Shown here: piece by piece, positions 1 to 6,045 of the stretch
Position numbering within the stretch: the first letter of the stretch is position 1
Layout of the letters: each line of letters opens with the position of its first letter
DNA from: Kiritimatiellaceae bacterium
Lineage (GTDB): Bacteria; Verrucomicrobiota; Kiritimatiellia; Kiritimatiellales; Pontiellaceae
NCBI GenBank assembly: GCA_002691095.1
Contig: NZGU01000001.1
Coordinates: 30,518 to 38,733 of the forward strand
Direction of reading: 5' to 3'
Length of the DNA stretch: 8,216 nt
Notes under the pieces: generated by a model
Told to the model about the DNA's origin: nothing
The model's database searches: none
What the model saw: the letters and a program-made list of their open reading frames with translations, nothing else
Program-made: the position numbers and the translations under genes

Positions 1-13
1 TTCTTTGATAGAG

Positions 14-87
14 GGTGCGGTAGCCAAGTGGTTAGGCACTGGATTGCAAATCCATGAACACCGGTTCGAATCCGGTCCGCACCTCCA
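14..87 (+). tRNA. tRNA-Cys (anticodon GCA), CCA encoded
   Basis: A full cloverleaf can be drawn. The acceptor stem is GGTGCGG (14-20) with CCGCACC (77-83). The anticodon GCA lies at 46-48 in the loop TTGCAAA. The T arm pairs ACCGG (60-64) with CCGGT (72-76) around TTCGAAT. The discriminator is T84, as expected for cysteine tRNA, and the CCA end (85-87) is in the DNA. It delivers cysteine at UGC/UGU codons. Its promoter must lie outside the window or within the first 13 bases. No terminator separates it from gcvH, so the two may share a transcript. Confidence 0.97.
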
Positions 88-115
88 ATTTTTAACGAGT
101 TTAGAGGAGTTATAG

Positions 116-499
116 ATGTCAGTTCCACAGGATTTTTTCTATTCGAAGTCGCATGAGTGGGTATCTCTGAGTGAGGGCGTGGTTACCGTCGGAATTACCG
201 ATTTTGCGCAGAGTCAATTGTCGGACTTGACGTTTGTTGAGTTGCCGGCAGTGGGAGCGTCGTTTGCAGCTGGTGATGAGGCGGCGGTTGTTGAGTCGGT
301 GAAGGCGGCGGCGGATGTGTATGCACCGGTGGCAGGTGAGGTGATTGAAGTGAATGAGGTTTTAGAGGATGCCCCGGAAACGATTAATGCTGATGCATTT
401 GGGGCGGGTTGGTTGTTTAAATTGAAAGTGGTGGACGAGGCGGAAGTGGATGGTTTGATGGACGCGGATTCCTATGAGGAAATTTGTCCGCAACAGTAG
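116..499 (+). CDS. gcvH: Glycine cleavage system H protein
   Basis: This is the small lipoyl-bearing shuttle of the glycine cleavage system. It carries the aminomethyl group from GcvP to GcvT and exchanges electrons with lipoamide dehydrogenase in the cytoplasm. The 127 residues match the usual family length. The N-terminal part (FYSKSHEWVS, residues 8-17, then VGITDFAQSQL) and the core (LTFVELPAVG) are typical. The lipoylation site is ESVKAA with Lys63, followed by the conserved PVAGEVIEVN stretch (71-80). The start is fixed by a strong GAGGAG ribosome site at 104-109, six bases before the ATG. No gcvT, gcvP or lipA is visible here, but lipB, whose enzyme attaches the octanoyl precursor to this lysine, follows after a terminator. 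H protein can also act as a lipoyl donor; whether it does so here cannot be told. Confidence 0.96.
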   Translation: MSVPQDFFYSKSHEWVSLSEGVVTVGITDFAQSQLSDLTFVELPAVGASFAAGDEAAVVESVKAAADVYAPVAGEVIEVNEVLEDAPETINADAFGAGWLFKLKVVDEAEVDGLMDADSYEEICPQQ

Positions 500-523
500 G
501 GTTATTGGAATGGAGAGGTTTTC

Positions 524-549
524 AGGGAGGTGGTGAGCCTCCCTTTTTT
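524..549 (+). terminator. Intrinsic terminator after gcvH, abutting the lipB start
   Basis: GGGAGG (525-530) pairs with CCTCCC (538-543) around a 7-nt loop, and A524-T544 can extend the stem to 7 bp. Six T residues (544-549) follow directly. This is a textbook Rho-independent terminator for the tRNA-Cys/gcvH transcript. Its T-run ends two bases before the lipB ATG, and its 5' arm holds the only Shine-Dalgarno-like sequence near that start. It could therefore limit both read-through and translation of lipB. Confidence 0.8.
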
Positions 550-551
550 GT

Positions 552-1262
552 ATGAGTGATGGGTATTCATTAGTATTTGAAGCGCCGGTTGATTATGCGA
601 AGGGATTGGCTTTTCAACGGCGTTTATTGGCGGCGCGGCAGGCGGATCTAATTCCGGATACGGTGTTGTTGATGCAGCATACACCGACGGTGACGCTGGG
701 GAATCGCGGACGGGACCACTATTTGTTGAAGAGTGAGTCGGAGTATGCTGCGATGGGCATTGAGTTGTTTCAGGTGGAGCGGGGTGGTGATGTGACGTTT
801 CATGGGCCGGGGCAGTGGGTGTTGTATCCGATTTTATATTTGGGGGGTCGGGAGGCGGATGCGCATGGGTATTTGTTTAATTTGGAGGAGGTTGCGATCC
901 GTGCATTACATCAGTTTGGTGTGGAGGGTTTTCGGCGTGAGGGGAAATCGGGGGCGTGGACGGCGATGGGTAAATTGGCTGCTATTGGGTTTCGCTTGAA
1001 GCGGTGGGTGACTTTTCATGGAATGAGTTTTAATGTGGAAAATTCGTTGCGCGGATTTGAGACGATTGTGCCGTGTGGGTTGGAGGGTGAGCCTGTGACG
1101 ACGTTGCAAAAATTGCTGGGAAATGAGTGTCCGTCAATGGGGCAGGTGGGGGAGACGATGTTGGATGTTTTTGAGGATGTTATGGGGCGGCAATTGGAGC
1201 GGTTTCGGGCGGGGGATGGGTTGCCGGATTGTTCGCGTGTGCAGGCTCCGCCAGTGGATTAG
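552..1262 (+). CDS. lipB: Octanoyl-[acyl carrier protein]:protein octanoyltransferase
   Basis: LipB moves an octanoyl group from acyl carrier protein to a lysine of lipoyl domains such as GcvH, the first step of lipoate assembly before LipA adds sulfur. The 236 residues carry the family signature RGGDVTFHGPGQ (77-88). The catalytic lysine is in AMGKLAAIG (Lys141) and the catalytic cysteine in IVPCGLEG (Cys175), with TFHGMSFNV (154-162) between them. The ATG at 552 gives the expected short N terminus before the first conserved strand, so the start is plausible even though it lies right after a terminator T-run and has no normally spaced ribosome site. The stop overlaps that of surE on the other strand by 4 bp. 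Seeing gcvH and lipB side by side fits their enzyme-substrate link. Confidence 0.95.
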   Translation: MSDGYSLVFEAPVDYAKGLAFQRRLLAARQADLIPDTVLLMQHTPTVTLGNRGRDHYLLKSESEYAAMGIELFQVERGGDVTFHGPGQWVLYPILYLGGREADAHGYLFNLEEVAIRALHQFGVEGFRREGKSGAWTAMGKLAAIGFRLKRWVTFHGMSFNVENSLRGFETIVPCGLEGEPVTTLQKLLGNECPSMGQVGETMLDVFEDVMGRQLERFRAGDGLPDCSRVQAPPVD

Positions 1263-2023
1263 TAGCTTTCGTTCCAGTGGGTGAGTTGGTCGAGTATGTT
1301 TTCAGCGGTGAGATCAATATGGATGGGCGTGAGAGAGGCATAGCCGGCTTCGATGACGTGGACATCGGTGTCGGTTCGCTCGTCGAGTAGTTCAAGATCA
1401 CCATCGAGCCAGTAGTAGTCGTTTCCGCGGGGGTCGGTGTGGGTGCTAAAACGTTCTACAAATCGGGATCGGCCCATGCGTGCGCTTTTGAGGCCTTTGA
1501 GTTGGTTGAGGGGCAGGTTGGGAACATTAACGTTGAGGATGATGCCGGGTGGGAGGGGGTCTTCTGTGTATTTTTGTACGATTGTATGGGCGACATGAGC
1601 GGCGGTTTCCCAGTGAGGATCTTGATAGGTGCAGAGGGAGATGGCGATGCCGGGTACGCCGAGAATCACGGCTTCGCTGGCGGCGGATACTGTGCCGGAG
1701 TAGAGGACGCTGATGCCGGTGTTGGAACCGAGATTTATGCCGCTGACGACGAGGTCGGGTAGGTTGTTTTTGCGTAGGTGGCAGAGAGAGAGTTTGATGC
1801 AGTCGGCAGGTGTGCCGCCAACCGCGAGACCGAAGGGTTGGTTGTTGATTTCGGTGGGAGTGACTTTTAGGGGGTCGGTGAGGGTGATGGCGTGACCGGC
1901 GGCGCTCCGTTCGGTGTCGGGGGCAATTACATCGATGGTGCCGTATGGTTGCAGGGCTTGGTGAAGTTCATATATGCCACGGGCGTGGATTCCGTCGTCG
2001 TTGCATAGAAGTATATCTTTCAT
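1259..2023 (-). CDS. surE: 5'/3'-nucleotidase SurE
   Basis: SurE is a divalent-metal nucleoside monophosphate phosphatase linked to stationary-phase survival and often to protein-repair genes. The 254 residues include the N-terminal ILLCNDDGI (4-12) with metal ligands Asp9 and Asp10, then APDTERSAAGHAITL (34-48) with ligand Ser40. SGINLGSN (94-101) contains ligand Asn97, and YSGTVSAASEA (108-118) completes the family core. Length and motif order are normal. It converges on lipB and diverges from rsmE. The 88-nt leader shared with rsmE shows no Shine-Dalgarno sequence close to this ATG. As one of only two minus-strand genes here, its coding strand is C-rich, unlike that of its neighbours. It is not beside the common partner pcm in this window. 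Confidence 0.95.
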   Translation of the reverse strand: MKDILLCNDDGIHARGIYELHQALQPYGTIDVIAPDTERSAAGHAITLTDPLKVTPTEINNQPFGLAVGGTPADCIKLSLCHLRKNNLPDLVVSGINLGSNTGISVLYSGTVSAASEAVILGVPGIAISLCTYQDPHWETAAHVAHTIVQKYTEDPLPPGIILNVNVPNLPLNQLKGLKSARMGRSRFVERFSTHTDPRGNDYYWLDGDLELLDERTDTDVHVIEAGYASLTPIHIDLTAENILDQLTHWNESY

Positions 2024-2111
2024 GGGTTGAATCGTGACAGGGGTTTAGGGGATAGGCAACGGGAAAGGGTGTTGGGTTGCATTTGCTAGGGAGGGGGGGC
2101 AGAGTGATGAG
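2024..2111. promoter_or_regulatory. Divergent surE / rsmE intergenic spacer
   Basis: This 88-nt G-rich spacer separates the divergent surE and rsmE starts, so promoters for both probably lie in it. I see no clear -10/-35 pair for either. A TTGCAT lies at 2077-2082 on the + strand without a good -10 at normal distance. A G-rich run (GGGAGGGGGGG, 2089-2099) may serve as the rsmE ribosome site, ending about 12 nt before the ATG. Confidence 0.4.
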
Positions 2112-2870
2112 ATGAATTGGGTTTTGTTGGAGCAGAATGAGTTGGAGGATGGGGTTCGTGTGGAGCTCTTTGGACGGAGAGCGGTTCATCTGATTTCTGT
2201 GTTGAATGTTTCGGTGGGCGATTCGGTCCGAGTGTGTCAGGTGAAGGGTCCGATGGGGGTGGGCGTTGTGAGCTGTGTTACGGCGTCTTCTGTGGTGTTG
2301 TGTTGCGAATGGGGTGCGATTCCGGATCGTCCTATATTGGATCTAATTTTGGCGATGCCGCGTCCAAAAGTGTTGCGGCGGATGTGGGCGCAGGTGGCGG
2401 CGTTGGGGGTGCGGCGTGTTTTTTTATTGGGTGCAGCGCGGGTTGAGCGGTTCTATTTTGACAGTCATGTGGTGAATCCATCTGTGTATGATCCGCTGTT
2501 GCGAGAGGGCTTGGAGCAGGCGGGTTGCGGGTGGCTTCCTGAGGTTTTTGTGCGGAAAAATTTTGACCATTTCTTTGAGAAAGAGAGCGAAGAGTGGTTC
2601 GCAGGTGCGTGTAAGTGGGTGGGTGATCCGAGTGGAAAGCAGGAGTGGATAGACGAGACAATGGGTCAGGCTCCATGGCGTTCATTTGTGATGGCAGTGG
2701 GTCCTGAAGGTGGTTGGATGCAGGATGAATTGAATAAATTGGAGTCTCTTGGGTTTTCGCGAGTGGGATTGGGCAAGCGTGTTTTACGGAGTGATACAGC
2801 AACGGTTTGTTTGTTACATGATGCGCAGCGTGCCATGCTTACGAATAAGCTAGCAGAGGAGGAGAAATGA
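2112..2870 (+). CDS. rsmE: 16S rRNA m3U1498-type methyltransferase, divergent RsmE subfamily
   Basis: RsmE is a SPOUT-class enzyme that uses S-adenosylmethionine to methylate N3 of U1498 in 16S rRNA. The 252 residues have an N-terminal PUA-like region (about 1-70; RAVHLISVLNVSVGDSVRV at 23-41) and a C-terminal SPOUT domain. The latter shows AVGPEGGWMQDEL (195-207) and the knot motif LGKRVLRSDTA (220-230), close to the usual GPEGG...ILRTETA. The central segment reads AMPRPKVLRRMW (81-92), with RVERFYF and LLREGLEQAGCGWLPEV after it, rather than the usual KGDKME...KATELG. It looks like a separate branch of the family, so the exact target base is less certain than the fold. It heads an ATGA-overlapped pair with pgpA. 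Confidence 0.85.
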   Translation: MNWVLLEQNELEDGVRVELFGRRAVHLISVLNVSVGDSVRVCQVKGPMGVGVVSCVTASSVVLCCEWGAIPDRPILDLILAMPRPKVLRRMWAQVAALGVRRVFLLGAARVERFYFDSHVVNPSVYDPLLREGLEQAGCGWLPEVFVRKNFDHFFEKESEEWFAGACKWVGDPSGKQEWIDETMGQAPWRSFVMAVGPEGGWMQDELNKLESLGFSRVGLGKRVLRSDTATVCLLHDAQRAMLTNKLAEEEK

Positions 2871-3313
2871 ATCGGGTTATATTATTGTTTGCAACCGGTT
2901 TTGGATTGGGTCGGAGTGCGGTTATGCCGGGTACGATTGGGTGTTTGGTGGGGGTGCCGTTGAGTTGGGGGTTGATGCAATTGGATCACGTGCTTTTACA
3001 GGTAATGGTGGCCATCTTTTTTGTTTTGGTGGCGGTTCCTTTGTGTGGCAGCGCGGAGTCGTTGATTGGTGAAAAGGATTCACAGATGATCGTGGCGGAT
3101 GAGTTTTTGACATTGCCAATTTGCGTGATTGGTTTTTCGGAACCGCTTTTTTTGCTAACGGGTTTTGTTTTTCACAGGATCTTCGATATTACGAAACCTC
3201 CGCCGATTCGGCAGTTGCAGAATATTGGGGGAGGCGTGGGCGTTGTGGTGGATGATGTTCTGGCAGCGCTGTTAGCACTGGGGTGCAATGTCTTGCTGGC
3301 ATACTGGATTTAG
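2867..3313 (+). CDS. pgpA: Phosphatidylglycerophosphatase A
   Basis: PgpA is an inner-membrane enzyme that removes the phosphate from phosphatidylglycerophosphate to make phosphatidylglycerol. The 148 residues include the N-terminal FGLGRSAVMPGTIGCLVGVP (12-31), the acidic KDSQMIVADEF (70-80, with Asp78 and Glu79), FDITKPPPIRQLQ (106-118), and GGGVGVVVDDVLAA (121-134, with Asp129 and Asp130). These are the conserved family blocks in the right order. About four hydrophobic membrane segments are visible. The start overlaps the rsmE stop by 4 bp (ATGA) and has a strong purine-rich ribosome site, GAGGAGGAG, at 2856-2864. The stop overlaps that of the convergent TPR gene by 4 bp. Length is at the short end of the family but no motif is missing. 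Confidence 0.93.
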   Translation: MNRVILLFATGFGLGRSAVMPGTIGCLVGVPLSWGLMQLDHVLLQVMVAIFFVLVAVPLCGSAESLIGEKDSQMIVADEFLTLPICVIGFSEPLFLLTGFVFHRIFDITKPPPIRQLQNIGGGVGVVVDDVLAALLALGCNVLLAYWI

Positions 3314-4383
3314 TTGCTACGGTATTTCATGAGTTCAGAAAATTCATCGACGTTGCGGAGCTGATCGAACTCATCGTCGTTCATCCATTGAATGGCGTTT
3401 TTCGGGTCGCTAAGCTGGGCGGCACGGCGGGTGGCTAGAAGGGCTTTTTCTGCATTCCCGAGTTTGAGTTCAATCCGGGCTTGCAGGTTATACAGGTTAG
3501 CAATGTCGGTAATGTCTTGGGTGAGAATGTCGATTTCTTCGCTGGCTAGTTGCCAGCGAGCTTGCTTGGTCAGGTAGAGGGCGTAGTCGTATCGACTGTC
3601 TGTGTCGTTGGGGCGCTGAAAGAAATAGCGGTTAAAGTAGGTGATTGCTTGATCGTGCTCCTCTTTTTCGCGGTAGAGCTGGGCGAAATTTTTCAATAGG
3701 GGAGCGTAGACGGAATTTTTTTCCTCTGCGGCTTTTAGGTATGTTTCGGCTAGGTCGTATGCTTCGGACTGAATACAGACGGCGCCGAGGTTGCTGAGCA
3801 TGGTTTCGTCTAAATCATCGAGGTTAATATCCTTAAAAAGCTCAACGGCATCGTCAAACTGCTCGAGGTTGAAATAGCACATGCCGAGTGGGGCTCGAAC
3901 ATCTTCGAGGTCGGGGATAATCGCGCGTGCATTTTCGAAGTGCGTGGCGGCTTCTTTGTAGTTTTGAAGTTCGTATGCTTTTTCGGCCAGGATGATGTTG
4001 TAGGCCGCTTTCTTGATCCAGAGCATGGTATTGGATTGGGGTTCCGTTGTTTCTTCTGTCGGTTTTGCAAACGTGCGATTGTAGTCGAGCACCCATTGAT
4101 CTTCTTGTTCGAGGGCATAGCGCGGAATATATTCATCGGTTATGGGGGCGAGGGGTTTTACTTCGTTTACATTTTCAATGTAGTTGTTGATGATGATGTA
4201 GACGAGGGAAACAGAGATGATGAGGGCTAAGAGTCCAAGGGTGAAGTTTATGCCTTGCTGGCGTTTTAAGTCTCTCTTACGTTCTTGCGCTACGCTGACA
4301 TTTTTTTGCGGTGTGAATAGATCCTTATCACTTGAGTCGGAACTATAGATGTCTTGATTGGTTTTGCGTTTTTGTGTGTCCAT
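3310..4383 (-). CDS. Membrane-anchored TPR-repeat protein of unknown function
   Basis: I do not recognise a named family. The 357 residues begin with a hydrophilic, basic stretch (1-45), then one membrane helix at about 47-66 (NFTLGLLALIISVSLVYIII), then a linker to about 120. From about 126 to 327 come some five to six TPR-like helical hairpins, for example LQNYKEAATHFENARAIIPD (139-158), FNLEQFDDAVELF (171-183), EHDQAITYFNRYFFQRPND (242-260) and LGNAEKALLATRRAAQL (308-324). The end reads NDDEFDQLRNVDEFSELM (335-352). The basic N terminus predicts a single-pass protein with the TPR domain outside the cytoplasm, where it would bind protein partners. It converges on pgpA and diverges from aroC. 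No clear Shine-Dalgarno sequence precedes the start. Confidence 0.85.
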   Translation of the reverse strand: MDTQKRKTNQDIYSSDSSDKDLFTPQKNVSVAQERKRDLKRQQGINFTLGLLALIISVSLVYIIINNYIENVNEVKPLAPITDEYIPRYALEQEDQWVLDYNRTFAKPTEETTEPQSNTMLWIKKAAYNIILAEKAYELQNYKEAATHFENARAIIPDLEDVRAPLGMCYFNLEQFDDAVELFKDINLDDLDETMLSNLGAVCIQSEAYDLAETYLKAAEEKNSVYAPLLKNFAQLYREKEEHDQAITYFNRYFFQRPNDTDSRYDYALYLTKQARWQLASEEIDILTQDITDIANLYNLQARIELKLGNAEKALLATRRAAQLSDPKNAIQWMNDDEFDQLRNVDEFSELMKYRSN

Positions 4384-4389
4384 CCGAAA

Positions 4390-4418
4390 AAACTAATTGT
4401 GAAGAGATTAAATTGCAA
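4390..4418 (-). promoter_or_regulatory. Possible promoter for the TPR-protein gene
   Basis: On the minus strand, TTGCAA (4413-4418) and TAGTTT (4390-4395) are spaced by 17 nt. The -10 candidate ends only six bases before the ATG, which would give a transcript with almost no leader. Both hexamers match the consensus only partly, so this is tentative. Confidence 0.3.
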
Positions 4419-4421
4419 TCG

Positions 4422-4488
4422 CTTTCGGACGGGTTTGCATAAAAGTTAACCTTTCGGTGTGGAATCATTTTTAACTTTTTCGGTGCGG
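4422..4488 (+). repeat. Repeated TTTCGG motifs upstream of aroC
   Basis: Two near-copies lie one after the other: TTAACCTTTCGGTGTGG (4446-4462) and TTAACTTTTTCGGTGCGG (4471-4488). They start 25 bases apart and differ by two substitutions and one T. A shorter related CTTTCGGACGGG lies at 4422-4433, and an inverted CCGAAAAA at 4384-4391. The spacing of about 25-28 bases and the position between divergent genes make tandem operator sites plausible; no regulator is known. Confidence 0.5.
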
Positions 4489-4537
4489 CGTGAGGGGATG
4501 CATTGTATTGTCAGGTCTGTTTTTACGAGGAGTTAGT

Positions 4538-5620
4538 ATGTCGAGTACATTTGGAACATTGTATAGAGTGAGCACATTTGGCGAGTCCCATGGCAAAGCG
4601 GTGGGGGCCATTGTGGATGGTTGTCCAGCGAATGTAGAGCTATGTGAAGAGGATATTCAGCCGCAGCTTACGCGCCGTCGACCGGGTCAGAGTGAGATGA
4701 CGACTCCGCGGGATGAGGCGGATCGGGTAACCATTCTTTCGGGTTGTGAGGCGGGTAAAACACTTGGCACTCCGATTGGGTTGATGGTGAATAATCGGGA
4801 TCAGCGACCGGGTGATTATCAGGAGATGAGTCAGGTGCCGCGGCCTTCTCATGCTGATTTCACGTATCAGCATAAATATGGAAACCGGGCGGCGAGTGGT
4901 GGCGGACGCTCGAGTGCACGGGAGACGATTGGTCGCGTGGCGGCGGGTGCGATTGCGGAGAAGTGGTTGCGAGAAAATTTTTCAACTGAGATTGTGGCGT
5001 GGGTTAGTTCAGTGGGTGAGGTGGATGCACCCGATCTTTCGTTGGAGGGGTTGGGACGGAATGAGGTGGATAAAAATTTAATTCGTTGTCCGGATGAGCG
5101 TTCAGCGGAAAAAATGATGGAGGCGGTAGCTGACGCTCGGGATCAGCAGGATTCTGTTGGCGGGGTACTTACCTGTGTGGCGCGGGGGATTCCGGTGGGA
5201 CTGGGCGAACCGGTGTTTGAACGGTTGGAGGCAAAGTTGGCGCAGGCGATGTTGTCGATACCGGCTACGAAAGGGTTTGAAATTGGTTCTGGTTTTGCGG
5301 GCTCTCGGATGCGGGGTTCGGCGCATAACGATCCGTTTGAGATGAAGGCGGACGGGCGACTGGGTACGGTGACCAATTATAGCGGGGGGGTTCAGGGCGG
5401 TATTTCGAATGGGGAACCGTTGGTGTTTCGTATTGCCTTCAAACCACCGGCAACGATTGGTCAGGCGCAGCAAACATCGACTTTTCAGGGAGAAAAAACG
5501 GTGTTGGAAGCGAAGGGACGGCATGATCCGTGTGTGGTTCCGCGGGCGGTGCCGATTGTAGAGACGATGACAGCGATGACGCTGATGGATTTTGTATTGT
5601 GTCAATCTTACCGTGCATGA
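4538..5620 (+). CDS. aroC: Chorismate synthase
   Basis: AroC makes chorismate from 5-enolpyruvylshikimate-3-phosphate using reduced FMN, the last shared step to aromatic amino acids, folate and quinones. The 360 residues show FGESHGKAVGAIVDGCP (14-30, with conserved His18), the RRRPGQSEMTTPRDEAD stretch (46-62), PSHADFTYQHKYG (103-115, His105) and GGGRSSARETIGRVAAGA (121-138). SGGVQGGISNG (282-292) and GRHDPCVVPRAVPIVE (327-342) complete the signatures. An upstream in-frame GTG at 4490 is open but rejected as start: the ATG at 4538 has a GAGGAG site (4527-4532) five bases ahead and gives the normal N terminus. Its stop overlaps the ATG of the next gene, making it the first gene of the Tat operon. 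The repeat region upstream may control it. Confidence 0.97.
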   Translation: MSSTFGTLYRVSTFGESHGKAVGAIVDGCPANVELCEEDIQPQLTRRRPGQSEMTTPRDEADRVTILSGCEAGKTLGTPIGLMVNNRDQRPGDYQEMSQVPRPSHADFTYQHKYGNRAASGGGRSSARETIGRVAAGAIAEKWLRENFSTEIVAWVSSVGEVDAPDLSLEGLGRNEVDKNLIRCPDERSAEKMMEAVADARDQQDSVGGVLTCVARGIPVGLGEPVFERLEAKLAQAMLSIPATKGFEIGSGFAGSRMRGSAHNDPFEMKADGRLGTVTNYSGGVQGGISNGEPLVFRIAFKPPATIGQAQQTSTFQGEKTVLEAKGRHDPCVVPRAVPIVETMTAMTLMDFVLCQSYRA

Positions 5621-6045
5621 TGATGAGTGAATGGGGAGCCAGTGTGGGATTTGTGGCGCCGGGTGGGCCGGAGTTTATATTGGTTTTGTTGGTTCTATTG
5701 CTGTTGTTTGGTGCGAAGGATGCTCCGCGTATTTTGCGTAAAATAAGTGATGTGATAACGCAGTTTCGGCATACGGCAAATACATTCAAGCATGATATTA
5801 TGTATAGTGATATGCGGGCAGAAGCAGATGCTCGAGGGGCGGAAGTTGAGGAAGATCTGGGCCCGTTTGATGAACCGGAAGAGGGTTTTGAAGTGGATCC
5901 GGATGGGTGTGTTGAGGCGGATGAAGCGCACCCGAAAGTGGATGGGATTTCGGAAGATGAAGTGGCATCGGATTCGGATATGAGTGTCGATGAAGGTGAT
6001 GAACAACCGAAAGTGGATGGGGAATCGGATGTGGAGTCGGATTAA
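5617..6045 (+). CDS. Twin-arginine translocase TatA/TatB-family protein with long acidic tail
   Basis: This is a small Tat component that, with TatC, would form the receptor for folded twin-arginine proteins. The 142 residues hold an N-terminal membrane helix (about 19-31, FILVLLVLLLLFG) preceded by APGGPE, the FGAKDAPRILRKISDVITQF hinge and amphipathic helix (31-50), and then HTANTFKHDIMYSDM. The residues after FG differ from the KLPEL of the tatA gene downstream, and the chain is longer, so it probably fills the TatB role. From about residue 69 the tail is extremely rich in Asp and Glu and repeats PKVDG at 106 and 131. Three ATG codons in a row (5617, 5620, 5623) are possible starts. I take the first because its ATGA overlaps the aroC stop. 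No ribosome site is seen, which suggests coupled translation. Confidence 0.85.
   Translation: MMMSEWGASVGFVAPGGPEFILVLLVLLLLFGAKDAPRILRKISDVITQFRHTANTFKHDIMYSDMRAEADARGAEVEEDLGPFDEPEEGFEVDPDGCVEADEAHPKVDGISEDEVASDSDMSVDEGDEQPKVDGESDVESD
5932..6021 (+). repeat. 15-bp direct repeat with 75-bp spacing in the acidic tail
   Basis: CCGAAAGTGGATGGG occurs exactly at 5932-5946 and again at 6007-6021, 75 bases (25 codons) apart. Both copies encode PKVDG in the TatA/B-like tail and both follow GATGAA. The second copy lies just upstream of the tatC start. It looks like the trace of a small in-frame tandem duplication. Confidence 0.7.

Noticed and set aside
2332..2802. A 156-codon open frame on the minus strand inside rsmE
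   Set aside because: It is rich in Pro, His, Ser and Thr, as expected for the complement of a G/T-rich gene, and no family is recognisable. The rsmE frame carries clear motifs.
4490..4537. A longer aroC reading frame starting at GTG 4490
   Set aside because: The 16 extra residues are not part of the chorismate synthase fold, the GTG lies at the end of the second repeat copy, and the ATG at 4538 has a well-placed GAGGAG site.
5102..5605. A 167-codon open frame on the minus strand inside aroC
   Set aside because: It is an Arg/His/Pro-rich shadow of aroC with no recognisable domain, ribosome site or plausible start context.
5530..5616. Extension of the TatB-like frame back to 5530, inside aroC
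   Set aside because: It would add 29 residues unlike any Tat N terminus and would read through conserved aroC codons in another frame. The ATG at 5617 overlaps the aroC stop in the usual coupled way.
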